DNA of 64,000 nt, taken from Burhinus oedicnemus. Its lineage: Eukaryota > Chordata > Aves > Charadriiformes > Burhinidae. Position numbers and translations under genes: made by a program. Below are positions 13,062 to 25,485 of the stretch, in pieces. The stretch is taken from contig VFFE01008918.1 of NCBI GenBank assembly GCA_008921705.1, forward strand, positions 2,447,028 to 2,511,027, in the 5' to 3' direction. Numbering within the stretch: position 1 is the stretch's first letter; each line of letters begins with the position of its first letter. The notes under the pieces are model-generated. The model made no database searches. It was not told where the DNA came from and was given only the letters and a program-made list of their open reading frames with translations.

Positions 13062-13132
13062 TATCCATTTCACATAAGGATTCACTGAGGTAAGGAGAAC
13101 TCTAGTGACTTGCATGAGGCCATGTAATGACA
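13062..13132 (+). repeat. MIR/CORE-SINE-like remnant
   Basis: The sequence runs 'ccatttcacataaggattc...actgaggtaaggagaactctagtgacttgcatgaggccatgtaatga'. Its order of words matches the conserved core of MIR-type SINEs: ccatttcacagatgagg, actgaggc, gtgacttgcccaaggtca. Identity is clearly reduced, as expected for an insertion predating the bird radiation. Only the core is visible; neither the tRNA head nor the tail can be recognised. Confidence 0.5.
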
Positions 13133-16100
13133 CAAAAAACATTGCTAAAAATACTTTTGCAAATTATCTTTTTTTTTTTAATTAATGATCACTTTTAGTT
13201 GTCAGAATCTGCCCATTTGCAGAATTTTTAACTACATACACCAAAGTATGTGTGTGTGCATGTGTAAGGAGTTTCTGTGTGCATTTACATTTGTGCTTCT
13301 TTTGAATTTGTATGGGTTTTTTCTTGCACAGGTCTCCAGTACATTTTACATTCCAGTTAAATCTAAACTATGGGAAAAACGTTCTTTGACATTTTAGATT
13401 TGGGATTGTTCTCCCTGCAAGAAAAATACTTGCCCCCCTCCTCCCAAAAAACCAAACCAAACTCCACCCAAATCCACAAACATCCAAACAATTATTGAAG
13501 TGCATAGTGATAAAAATGATCAAAAAAAATCAAATAGGATCTATCTTGAAGTGTATATAAATAAAATACATTGATATTTCATGCAAGGGTTTAGAATATC
13601 AGTATTGACAGCTTTTTTTTTCTGTGTGTTTTAAAGAACAACAATATAATGTTGTTGCAAAAGAATATGTTAAGTAGCCAATTCAGAGAACCGAGAATGG
13701 AAGCTTTCATACAGCCTGTGTGAGCTGGAGGTAGATGACGGATCTGTGACCTAGTCCTAAGGCTACACTAATGCTGCATTGACTGTGAAGAGTATCAGAG
13801 GAGCTGCTTTCTTTGTGAACATTTCCAGAACCTAGTACACTTTGATCACTCAGCCATCTACCCCCACCAACCTTTTTACCTTAAACTTCAAGTACTTCTT
13901 CTGTGTCTATACGGCAACTTGTAGCCAGCATTGAAATAACAGCTGAATGAGAACAAAATATATAGAACTGAATCTTATTTCATTCTCCAATCAAATCTGA
14001 GATTAATTATGAAAATTGCATCATGTGGGCCTGAAATATATTCACACACATCTCTACATATGGAGCATACATATAAAGTTTCAGAAATAAACTATATTTT
14101 TTCTCATACTATCCAAACTGATAATCATTTTAATCACCTGGTATTGCCTGAAGTAACGTATGTTGTTCTTTAAAAATGTAAGGAATTAAATATCTGGGAA
14201 ATAAGCTCTTGGTACTAGTAACTTTCACATAAGTCTTGTGAGTTATAAGAACATGGTCAGGATATAAACATAACATACACATGTATCCAAATTACTAGGT
14301 GAGACTGGAAGGAATTATAGGACATACATACTTTTGTTTTTTCACTTTTGACCACACAGCTGGCAAGCAAGGAGTACAAACACCCGACCTCTTATATGGC
14401 TCCAGTATACCTATGCACTGGAAATACTGGAGGGAGTCAGCTGCAGGAGGGAGAAATATGAAGGAAAATAAACTGGTTCTCCAGTGTAGAACTGTTTCCC
14501 AAAGCCCAGGTGTTGAGATGCACAAAGGAGATTTAGCAGCAGTGGATAACAATGTTGCTGTTTTATAGACAGGGTAGAACAGTAGATTACTGATAAATTC
14601 ATGATGAATGTGAGCATAATTACCCGCTGAAGACACTGGTAGAGTAATTTTGACAGAGAAGGTAGGGGAAAGAGGAAGACAGTAAGAAAGAGAAGCCCCA
14701 AGGAGGCTTCCTTAAGGAACTTAGTTCAGTATAAACTGGAAAATAAAACTAGAAAATTATGTAGCTCAGACAAAAGCTACAAGAAGTGGTAAAACAAGCA
14801 AACAAAAAGTTAAATGTATAGCAGATGTAGTATCATGTTCCAGCACAACGCATCCAACAACACAATGTCCTTGTGATTTTTGCTTCCTGACTAATAAAAC
14901 CCCTAAATTTCTATGCCAACTTACGTCCTCCTTAATGTAAATACACTTTCAAGACTATCTGTTTATGAAAATCCTCAGATAAGTGCAGAATCTGTCAAAT
15001 CTTAAAAAAAAAAAGCAAGCCTTACAACTCCTTCTCACTGCTGCTTTACTGTTAATCCCCTAACTATTTCCAGACTTCAGGGTCTAATACAACCAAGTTA
15101 AAAAAGAAAATTTGAACACTTCATGTCATTTTTCTCGTAAATATAAACAAAATATCTGTACTGAAATATAGGAAATTCAGTTCTGTCCAAAATCATATAA
15201 TTTTTAAAATGGTGAATCTTGTTGTGCAAGTATGTACAAAACACTGCAGCACAGGAATTTCAAAAGATACGCAAGCAAGTAATAAATCAAGCTTACATCT
15301 GTATAAGAGCTGGGCTTATTCACTCTATGGTACTTCTTTCCAAGAAGCAGAATAATGCACTTTTTTTCTCAAATATTTCTTCTTACTTACGATTTTTGCA
15401 TTTTATTTTGGTACAATATTGAACCTCAATCAAAACTGAACCATTACTAAATTAATTTAAAAGTAAATGAACATTGCAACTAAGACTGCTCTCAGAATAA
15501 GTAACTTAAACCTGATATTTTAACTTTTACTGAAATTGGAGAAAAAGAAAGATATTTCATCATTGTTTAATACTTTTCTTCTCTCTTTCTTCCATTGTTG
15601 TTTTTGCCTTTCCCTACCACAGCCTGCTCACCCTTTTTTTCCATTAAGCTTTAAAATATTAACTTTTAAGTAGTCTATTCAGTTCACAATATGTTTGGAA
15701 ATCAAACAAGGTATTATTTATTTTTGCATTACAATTGATTCACTTATTTGGACATAGAGCTAGATATCAAGCTTTTTAACATTAAGTTGGAATTTTCTTT
15801 TTTTCTCATGCCAAGACATTACTTTGCCTTTAATATATACTTCTCACTTCTGCAGACTTCCTTACTATTCCAGTCACACTTATCCTCTTCAATTTTCTTT
15901 CTCCTGTCTAATCAGCACACTAGATTTCAAACTCTAGCCTGCTTAGCAAACACCTGTATAAACTATACAAAAAGTACACATAGAACAATACCTTAACAAA
16001 ATGCTCCTGCTCTGAATGCTGCCAGTCAGTTCAGAGGCTCAACTGGTTTCAACACCCAAATACAGAATAAATTTCCCACTGGCTTGGTGCAATTATCAGA

Positions 16101-16933
16101 GTGTTTTAGGTTCAGTCATCAATGTGGACCTAAGGGAATGTATTCAGGTTCATAGCAGAGAGTCCTATAATGTTATCTAAAGATTAGAAGTTATGAGAAG
16201 TTTGTTTATCAGCATTTGTAACAATGATGAAAAGGTTCACTGCAGCTCTAATTAAAAAAAGCCTTGGGAGGATTTGTTTTGTTTTGTAAGACCGATGTGA
16301 CATTTGTTAGGTATCTGCTTCATACTGCAATATTTTATTTGGCTTTATTTTATCATTTCAGCTATATCTTCAGATATAAATACACAGTTTATGTCTTTAA
16401 TGAAGAGAGATCTATACAGGTCACTAAAAATAGACATAAGCTAACTGAATGGCTTTTTTCACCCCTGAAAAATCATGGGGTTTTGGTCAGCTCATTCATC
16501 ATAATTTTAGATATCTTTTCCTTCAATATTCCACTTGCATGAAACTTGAAGATGTTGAAAAGTAATCAAAGTGGTGACTAAAAAATTCAATCACTTTCAC
16601 TTCAGTTGTTTTTCTTGAGAAACTATCCAATAGATTATATGTCTCACTGTCAAGAAGATTTTCATCGTACTGTGCTTAAATTTTCCTTTTAAAATTTCAT
16701 TCTCATATGTGGCCCCTTTGCATTGCATGATAAGACACACATAAACTTAAAACACAAGTATGACTACCTTTCAAATATTTGTATGTATTTATGTAGTTGA
16801 TTTAGATATTTATCCTGAAAACATTTGTGCATGTCCATACCTTTTCCTTCAGAAGTAAACTAGGAAGTGGTCAGACAGATTACACAGTGCAAGATTTCCC
16901 TGTACGAGTTGGGTGTATGCTACCAAGCAAGGA
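13133..16933. other. AT-rich noncoding DNA, no gene recognised
   Basis: No supported gene or mobile element. The longest open frames (89 to 113 codons at 14295-14701) overlap on opposite strands and match no family I know. There is a short TG run near 13248. Confidence 0.5.
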
Positions 16934-17088
16934 ATCTTGTGTGAATTTAGGCAACTTTTTCAGCTCTCTGCCCTTCTTTCATTTAATCAATGTCTACCGA
17001 GTGGATTGTCACTTTCTCCACCTATGTAAAACTTCCAGGACTAATTCTGACATTTCAAGAGGCTTCCATAATGCAATTGATAATTTAG
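16934..17088 (+). repeat. Second MIR-like remnant
   Basis: The sequence 'ttgtgtgaatttaggcaactttttcagctctctgccc...' followed by 'cacctatgtaaaacttccagg' and 'gaggcttccataatgcaattga' follows the order of the MIR consensus: tgtgaccttgggcaagtcacttaacctctctg, cctcatctgtaaaatgggg, gaggattaaatga. It is strongly diverged, and the assignment is by eye only. Confidence 0.35.
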
Positions 17089-20000
17089 AATGAAGGTTAA
17101 AAGTGACAACATACATAGTTTTATCATTTGTTTGACTAATTTCACTGTGTAAGAGGAATTGCTTAGGCAGATTAAAAAACAGAAGCCATGTGCTCTCTTT
17201 TCCTAAGAGAGTACTCAGATTGACTTACTAATTGTAGTAACTGTTTTGAATACCCTTCATGTGCCTTTCTATTCCTCTCTTTAAACAAAAACATTTCAAC
17301 CCTTCCTACTTTTACTAATAATAACTTAAAATATTAAGTTCTTTTATATATCTTTTGATGGAAGATACATCATAAATGTATATAGAGCATATAAATTCTT
17401 TCAGATATCACTTACGACTATTGTGTGTTTGTGGCTTGTGTTTTGGGGCTTTTTTTTAGTTTATTGGTTTGGGGGTTTTTTGTACCTAAATGAAAGTGTC
17501 ATAAAGTTGCCTTAAAGTTCACCTAAGGAGACACTAAAATGACAGAAAAAGAATATATTTATTTATTTTGGTTAATCTTTTCTCATTAGCATTGCCCTGT
17601 GTCTCAGATATTATGGAGGAGAATCCTTCTCTGTCACACTGTGGAAAGCAGCCTACAAAACAAAGATGTTAAGTTCCTTAGAAATGTACATAGTTTCTTA
17701 ACAGAAACTGTACCTTTCACTCCGTCCTTAGTATTACCCCCATACCTGTAAAGCAGGACTGGCCAGGAGCAGATTTTCTGTCAGAAGTAATAACTCTTTC
17801 TGCTGAATTCAACAGTAAAATTCTTTTGTACAAACTCCTTATTTTCTCCTTAAGGTAGCATACAGCATCTATATTTGTCGTGGGCACTAGGACTTCATGA
17901 GAACATTTTCTGTGTGGCTGGATGGGCACAGCCCATCTCCCGGAGCCCTGCAATTCTGTGCCCATTGAGTGGGCTGCTGGAAATGGGAGCTCTTCCAGAC
18001 TGTTGCTGGTCTCCAGATTACCCCTGCTTTTTTTCATGCCTTTCAGTAGCTGATGCATTGAGGAATGGGTCCTGCCAATTCCTACCAGTTAGCACAGCTT
18101 CCAGGCAGGCATCCTGTGGAAAGATCTCTCTGATCTCTGTAGCAAGACACCTTTTGTCATGATGCAGTTATTATTTTAATGTATGCTAAATAATGCAGGA
18201 ATTTGGGATAAATCTCTCCACGTCCAGCTCAGCTGCATGGATTAACTCTCAACAACTTTTGAATATCCTATTTAAATGTCATCAGGAAAAACAATTTGAT
18301 GATATGTAATTTACAGGCAGATTTTAAAGTTTTAGGTTTATGATTTAGCTTCTAACTTTCTTTTAATATCAAAACTACACATCCCACTTCTAATGTGCCT
18401 CTGCACCTGCTTCTTCTTTTTTTTTTCCTTGATTTGCATTATTACACAGTCAAAATCTCATATAAGGTACTCCAATAACTGTTAATCCCTTTAAATCCTC
18501 CATTTCACCCACCCACACTCTTAGGGCCCAATTTGCTCTGGTTTCATGCATCGTTTGTTCCTAAAATCTGCGGAAGTTCCACAAAAATGCTTAATGCAGC
18601 AAAATCTGCAAAGCGTAGAGACTTACTCATTATAGTACATTCACTCTATGCAACTGTTTTATCTTTAATCAAGGAAAAGGGTGTTTTTGAATCTTAACTA
18701 ATTAAATAATATGTCCTAGATAGAAAGCAGTCTAATATTTTAGAATAGTAAATAGCTAAATACAACATAACTTTTGCTACATGGGGATTGTAATCCAAAA
18801 CATATTATTATTTTTCCCAGTCCAAACCTAGAATTTTAAAAATGCATTTTTTGTTTGAAAATATTTTGAAAACTATTTGCAATCAATATTTTTAATGTAG
18901 ATGTCACTAAGAAAAACCCTAGTCTTAGTTCTGCCTGCATATATAGTGTTATTAGATAAGCTGAATCTAATAAAGTGGTTCTTGGAAGCTGTAGAAATAG
19001 AAAAGACACAAAGCTTTAACCAAGCTGAAATAGAACTTTCATCTGTGAAACTTATAATAATGCAAGACTTATGGAAACTCATAAAAAAGCTCATAAAAGG
19101 GACCCCGAATTTTTCCTTATTGCCTTATGTAGCTGTTTGTAACAAATTCTCCCATTGTGGAACACCATTGCATTTGACCATGGCACTTTGACACAGCTCC
19201 TGTGATACTCCATGTTGATTAATATGAATTAATATGAATATGAGACATCAAAGTATAAGCTATATTTAATAGATATGTAAGTAAATTATTTTTCAAAAAT
19301 AAATGACAGTCCCAGAAAATGTCAGGTGTATTAAACAACATTTTCCATTTTAGAGCCTTCAGTCTGTGAAGATAAAGTCATTTTGCAGAGGAAAGCAGGT
19401 CACAGCCTGACGGGGGAAGTACCAAAATACTGAAATACCTACACACTGTCCTCCCTGTTCTGCTTATACTTTGCAGAATTACATTCCTCACTGTCCATCT
19501 ATCTTTACCCCGTATTAAGGCCAGGTGCCTGCCTTCAGAAAGAATACAGAAGTTTGAACCACTGTTCTCCAAATTTTCTAATGTAAAAGCAAAAAAAAAA
19601 AGTCATTAAGATAAAGAAAAGGGCTTTTCATTATTAGCACCTAATTGAAATGATTCTCTAGAGCATTATATTAAAGACAATTTAGGTCAGGTCTGCATTT
19701 ACCAATGTGGATCTTATTTTCAGCCTTGTACCATAGCCATGCTGAAATTCATATTCCGTGCTCTGGCTTTCCATTATTTGAATAAACTAGCCCTTTTTAT
19801 TTGTACAGTTTAATTTAATGATAGCATGTCCATTACTTATTATCATAGGCTATTTGTCATATTTTAGTAGAACATAATAACAGACTTTTTAAGTGGAGGT
19901 TATGCGAGTCATTCAGACTGTTTCAGAGGTTGTATAATCATTTTCTCTTTCCTTGATGGCTATGCTTAGTTTTATGGCCTGAAAACGTGTTTTAATTCTG

Positions 20001-23000
20001 TTTTACTTTCTAGGATGGGATAGTAAAGCTGGAGATGTAGGCAAAGTTTTATATATATAAAATAAAACAGAAGCTTTGGCTTTATGCTGGCTTTAATGAG
20101 AGGCTAGAGAAAAAAATAATTTCATTTGAGGCACTGTGGGGAATTCTGCCTTAACTTAGAGCATTTTTTACTGGTAGAATTGATTTTTTTTAGGTTAGGA
20201 AAGCAAAATGTATATACTAAAGTGGAAGAAGGAGCTGAAGGTCACGCCATACACTGTTTGATGCAGCACGTCTGAAGCTGAAAGTCAGCCCCACGATCTG
20301 TTTCACAGCGTAGAGGGAATGGGGAGCTAAGGCAGAGCCCACTGTTAAAAGGATGGCTTGAGATACTGGCTGCCTAAATGTTACCTAAGATTTTTTTTTT
20401 CTGCTTGGTGTTATTCTGTATGCTTGAAAAGTATTTAAAGATTAACTTTATTTTAGAGGTCCTTCCACATGCTAGGAGGTACAATTCTTGTGAATTTTCT
20501 TGGCCTAGGACATAAAGGATTACCTGCAAGCAGGAGCTCTCTGATTAGGATCCTGACTCTCTCTTTAACAGGTGTACCAGGTTAAAAAAGCTAGAGCACT
20601 GTGAAGGAAGCATAATATTTTTGATTTCCCTGGGGTGGCCTTCCTTAGGACTGTCAAGAACTCTTGTCACTTGACAAGATTTCTTGTACTTCCTACTAGA
20701 GGGAATAGGACCAGGACAGAGATTCGACAGATATCCCAGGCCCCTGTGGACCACCCAAAAGAAGGTGCCATAAACAAGTCTGGCCCCTAAGGCTGCCTCT
20801 CTATAGCCCAGGACCATGGGTAAAGTTACCAAAAGCTATTTTGAAGATTCTAATTTTGTGTATATTAAAGTCTACCATTAATTTGAGCTCAGTGTCTTGG
20901 ACTGATGTTCTTTTCAATAAATAATAATTAGTAATAATAATAATAATAATGATTATCAGTGTCACAAATTTATTTACTGAGATAATTAAGGCTGTGATTT
21001 GTCAAAAGCTATCATTTTCCAATCTTGTAAATGCTATTGCAGTCATCCACCCATAGGAAGATTACTGACAAAATCCCAGCTATTAATCTTTCTTGTTTTA
21101 TATAATGAACACAGAAGTTGCCTCCCATCACTTTTAACTCATCGACAGTGATAATGCTTCCTCAACTGGCAAGCAAGAAGCCCTTGCATCACATGCCAGA
21201 AAACTTCAAGAGAACTATACCAGTATTTTTATGACAGAGGGTCAAGAAAAAGAATTATTGTCAGTACTGTTGTTCTACCTTGAAGAAATACACCAGCATG
21301 CTTGTGACAAAGAGGGACTAAATTTTCTGCTTCTAAAACAAGCAGACAACAAGCAATAGTTTTAACAATTCAGATATATTCTTTACTAATTTATGTCTGG
21401 AAGAAAATATGGATATTTATAGGTGAAATATAAGAATTACACAGGTGAATGATGTTTAGATAAATAAAAATGCAATGAAAACTGAATCAAAAATTGAATA
21501 AGAAAGAAATCACCTTAAGACTTTGCCCTATCTTTCAAAAATCATCTTGATCATTAGCTTCAAAAATCTACTATTGGGATGTGTCTCTGGAGCACACACA
21601 GGGTTTTTTTAAGCAGACCAGACATTCATTAAAAGTATGATCAAGTGCAACTTGCTGTTTAACACAGGTCATAGAACTTACCTAGAAATTACTGAGTCCC
21701 TTGATACCATGCTGAATAACTTTCAAGTTGACAAGGGCCAATTTATCTCTCCCAGCTTTAGCAATTTAAATTCAAGGTTGAATTTTAACCTGGGATTCTT
21801 TTCTCCTCCCCATTTTCTCATTTGTATATATTATAATGACATAAATTACACTTCCAAAATTAATATTTCTCCCCCATAAGCTAAAGACAGGGCCTACATT
21901 GCTTACTTGGACTAGCAGGAGAGTTAGATGTCCTAGTGACATGGAATTCATCATATTTTCAGGTCAATTATTCTTCTGGTTCTACTGCTATATGCTCATT
22001 ACAGTCATATTAAAAATGTTTCTCTTCTCACTTTTTTAAGCTGCATTTTCAAGTTCCTTGTTATTACTTACACTTTTTTTACTAGATTTAGAAGCCACCA
22101 ATTGTGAAAAAAAAAGTCAGCGAAGCTATGCTTCATCTCCATAACATCTGTTTCATCAAAAAAAATGGACTGAACTTCATTAATCTCCCATTTTTTTTTC
22201 ACTTTCCAAATCAATCTTAAATATCTTTGTCTACCCTTTTTAATTTGTCTTAAGCATTTTAAAATATGGACATCAGAAACAGTCATATCATTCCATTAAC
22301 AGCCTTCCTCTGTCATCCTGGAAAATTGGTTTGGAGCACTGAAAAACATGAAACATTCCACTGTATCATCCGTAGTCTCTTCCTGTGTGACTGCCATGTA
22401 ACCTGTCTCTTGGACAGACTGAAGAATGCTTGTGAGCAACCAGGCAGTGATAACTTGGCAGAAGACCAGTCCTCATGGTTATTTTTGCATGTGCTCCGGA
22501 GGACATACCCTACGCACACCAGAACCTGGACCTAGCCCAGACTTGTCCTCAGCGGGCAACGTAGACATGTATGCTTATGCCATACTCTCCTCTGCTCCTA
22601 AAGATGTTTTTTTGCTATATAGAGGGATTTCTGCCTTCCCCCTTGCCCCTCCCTCCCATTATAATAATTCTGATTTCCTTATTCATCTTAATAATTTATC
22701 TTTGACAAAGTGCATAATGGTGCCCCAGACACTGGTCATAGCTTGTCCTTATTGGACTGAGATTATTTTAGGTCTGGAGATTAGTCTTTCATTTCCTGCA
22801 ACCAGCTGTACTATTGATCACCCAAGGTTTATATTAACACACAAAAAATCAATGCATCCTGAGCTGTTACTCAAACAAGTTCCCTCTTAGCCATCAGTCT
22901 GAGATGCACATCTCATTTTTATATTGGTCCTGCAGACAGAATGATCACAGTATTGTTTCTGCATGTGTCTGTACAATCTGAACGACCATTAGAGAAGACA

Positions 23001-23152
23001 GCAGACAAGGCTATCAGTTGACCATATTTACAATCAGTAAATCATATTTACATATCAGCAAATCTTAAGTGAATCTACATTCCTCTTAAGACAGAAAATG
23101 AGATTTCCTTACATGTTAATAATATTTTCCTCCAATATAGTGAAAAGTTTCC
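17089..23152. other. Noncoding DNA, one patch of higher GC
   Basis: No gene recognised. A moderately GC-rich patch at about 20540-20830 has a 95-codon open frame on the minus strand and looks different from its AT-rich surroundings, but has no recognisable domain. A 113-codon minus frame at 17717-18058 and a 154-codon plus frame at 22426-22890 are likewise without motifs and are probably chance. G/T-rich sequence lies at about 17440-17485. Confidence 0.5.
20917..20952 (+). repeat. (TAA)n microsatellite
   Basis: Imperfect TAA/AAT triplet run, 'aataaataataattagtaataataataataataat'. It is short and not attached to a recognisable retroelement tail. Confidence 0.8.
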
Positions 23153-23515
23153 CAGAATCACAGCATCGCTGATATAGGAAGGGATGTCTGGAGACCACCT
23201 AATCTAATTCCTTCTCAGAGCAGGGTCAGCTAGCACAGGCTGCTCAAGACTTTGTCCAGTCAGTTTTTTAATATCTCCAAAGACTGAGATGTCACAGCTT
23301 CTCTGGTGTAGAAGTTAGAATAGCATACCAGCATTAGTCTCCATACTGTCTTTTGGTCCCAAACTGCGACCACTGGGCAAGCTGTTCCAGTGTTCAACTG
23401 GAATTGAATTCATGCTCATTGCCTCTTGTGCTGTCACTGGGCACCACTGAGAAGAGTCTGGCTATGTATTTTTACTCCCCACTGCCAAGATGGAGACTGA
23501 TAAGATACCTCACTA
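23153..23515 (-). mobile_element. CR1 3' fragment, minus strand, old
   Basis: The 3' tail of the element lies at 23153 ('agaatcacagcatc...'), followed by reverse-strand CR1 3' untranslated sequence and the C-terminal part of ORF2. Diagnostic phrases on the plus strand are 'ctggagaccacctaatct', 'gcaggttgct'-like text, 'caagctgttccagtgttcaactg' and 'ctgtcactgggcaccactgagaagagtctggc'. It is more diverged than the long CR1 copies in the window. Sequence at about 23660-23700 ('gaccttatcaaagactttttaaaagtcaa') may be another piece of an old CR1, but I cannot support it. Confidence 0.85.
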
Positions 23516-25485
23516 TTTTGTCAAATGCTGTTATCCATTGATTTAAAATCTAAAATATACAATGATACCATCTTCTAAATCCCTCACATTATTGAAAACA
23601 ATCAGACCAGTTTACAGTTCTGGAGAGCAAAGGTCTTCTCCAGCTCACTGTAGATTCTAACATGACCTTATCAAAGACTTTTTAAAAGTCAAATAAATTA
23701 AGACATTTAATTAAGCAGTCACTCTCTCTTTCTGTCACACATTTATACATCCCTCATAGATTATAACTAAACATTTGCTCCTTGCAACATCACGACCTTT
23801 GCTGTATGTTTCTTCATTACTCAAACAAGAAAAATGCATCAGATAAGCTTTCTTCTGTTTTTTTTTCCCCACTCACGTTATCTCTCTGCATTGAAAAGGC
23901 CTAGAACTTCACAGTTGCATCCAGTACAACATCATAACTGCAAGTGCCATTGCCATTATCCTGCTCCTTCTGCTGACACCTGCACAGTTACCCAGATGTT
24001 GCAGGATCCAAACTCTCTGTGAACCTCAGTTGCAACCTCACACCATTTTGTGCAGCACGGCTCAGTCACCATATAAAAAGATGTCTCCTGCTTTTTTTAC
24101 ACTTTTCACATTTTCAAAGCACTTCCTTTGAGGAGGGACTTTCAGAGAAAGGAGAAGGAAATTTTAATTACCACTCTTCAGGGTGACTAACGCCCCCTTG
24201 CACTTCTTGGATCGTGCTAACATCAGTCTTGCTCTTCCTCATTAGTTCTGACCTCCTCCTTCATTTGTCCATTTTCAAGAGGCAGGCTTCCTTCTGCCTC
24301 ATCCCATTACTATGTAAAAGCTGCCACGTGCATTTACCACTGACAAAAGCCATTGACCAAATACTGACCACAAAATGTGGCTGGGTGGAACTTGGAGGAG
24401 GAGGAGGCGTAGGGTGTTCTTTGTCATTGCCACCAGTGGTCCAAACGCTGAGTGCCTTATTGCTCCTCTAACCAGACTTGAAGGAATGCTTGGAGGGATT
24501 ACTCCTTGGTCTATGAAGGAGAGTTACTGCCCCCAAACCAAGAAGTGAAGGAGACCACATTGTAATGGACAGTGTTACATCAAAATATCTTTTCTTTGGT
24601 GTGTCACAGAACAAGCTCACTCAGGTATCAGGATAAGGTCCCCTGCTGCACTCAGCTGAGAAGCAGATCCACCAAAGCAGCTCCAGAGCAGAGACTGAGG
24701 CAGAATTCATATAATGGAGGAGGACACTTACAGAAAAAGACAACATTTTCTGTTTATCTTTCCCTGCCCTCTTTCCCTATAAGCCTTTTGCTGAATTTTT
24801 AAAGAGGGTCAAACCCTTGCAGTAGAACTAGAAAATACGAACTACAATCCTAGAACCTCTGTATCTCCCCTGTTTGGGGGTGAGACCTTCTCCAAAACTT
24901 CTGAAGATGTCACCATGGAGCCCATTGCTTAATCCTCAAGAAAATCCAGTTGGTAAGATTGTCTGGAGTGTAGTTCTGGAGAAGGCACTGCTTCTGCTAT
25001 TGCTTATCTCATGAGGTCCTTAACTGGGCAAGACTTAAAGATGGTCTTGTGTACTTTGCACCCATTCTCTCCATTGAAACACAGTTTGCCTCAGTAGCTG
25101 TTGAAAAGACCTCTTCTGTAACAATCTAATGTATTAAAAAACTCTTATGTGACAATTAATGTCATATTTATGCAGGCTGAAGTGTTGAGTTGGACTTGCT
25201 GATCAGGAAGGACAAAGGGTATACAACTTCTTACCCAAATCACAGGGCTTTGATGACAGCCTCAACACTCTTTTGCTCTCTTCATAAATCCTCTTGTAAA
25301 GGGAATGAGGAGTCCTGGCCTAGCTCCTGAAATGCTCCCCATTTCTTCTATCTACCTGCTCTGGCAAGCAGCTGTGGTTTGAAATGTGGAATCCCCTCTG
25401 AACAGCTCACTATTGCTCATAGAACATGAGGCTTCAAAAAACAGGAAATGAGGTAGAAGTGCCCCAGGTTGAAGGCTATGAAGAT
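23516..25485. other. Noncoding DNA between two minus-strand CR1s
   Basis: No supported gene. Composition is somewhat more balanced than elsewhere. Open frames up to 85 codons lack motifs. The segment 23660-23700 is a possible but unconfirmed CR1 scrap. Confidence 0.5.

Noticed and set aside
17717..18058. 113-codon minus-strand open frame
   Set aside because: No recognised motif, and an equally open plus frame overlaps it (17875-18162).
22426..22890. 154-codon plus-strand open frame, the longest non-CR1 frame
   Set aside because: No motif, no domain-like pattern, no start or splice context, and an overlapping plus frame (22266-22535) is equally open. Length alone is not enough in 64 kb.
23660..23700. 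Possible further old CR1 piece (gaccttatcaaagactttttaaaagtcaa)
   Set aside because: Too short, and not at the right distance from the CR1 at 23153-23515 to be the same element.
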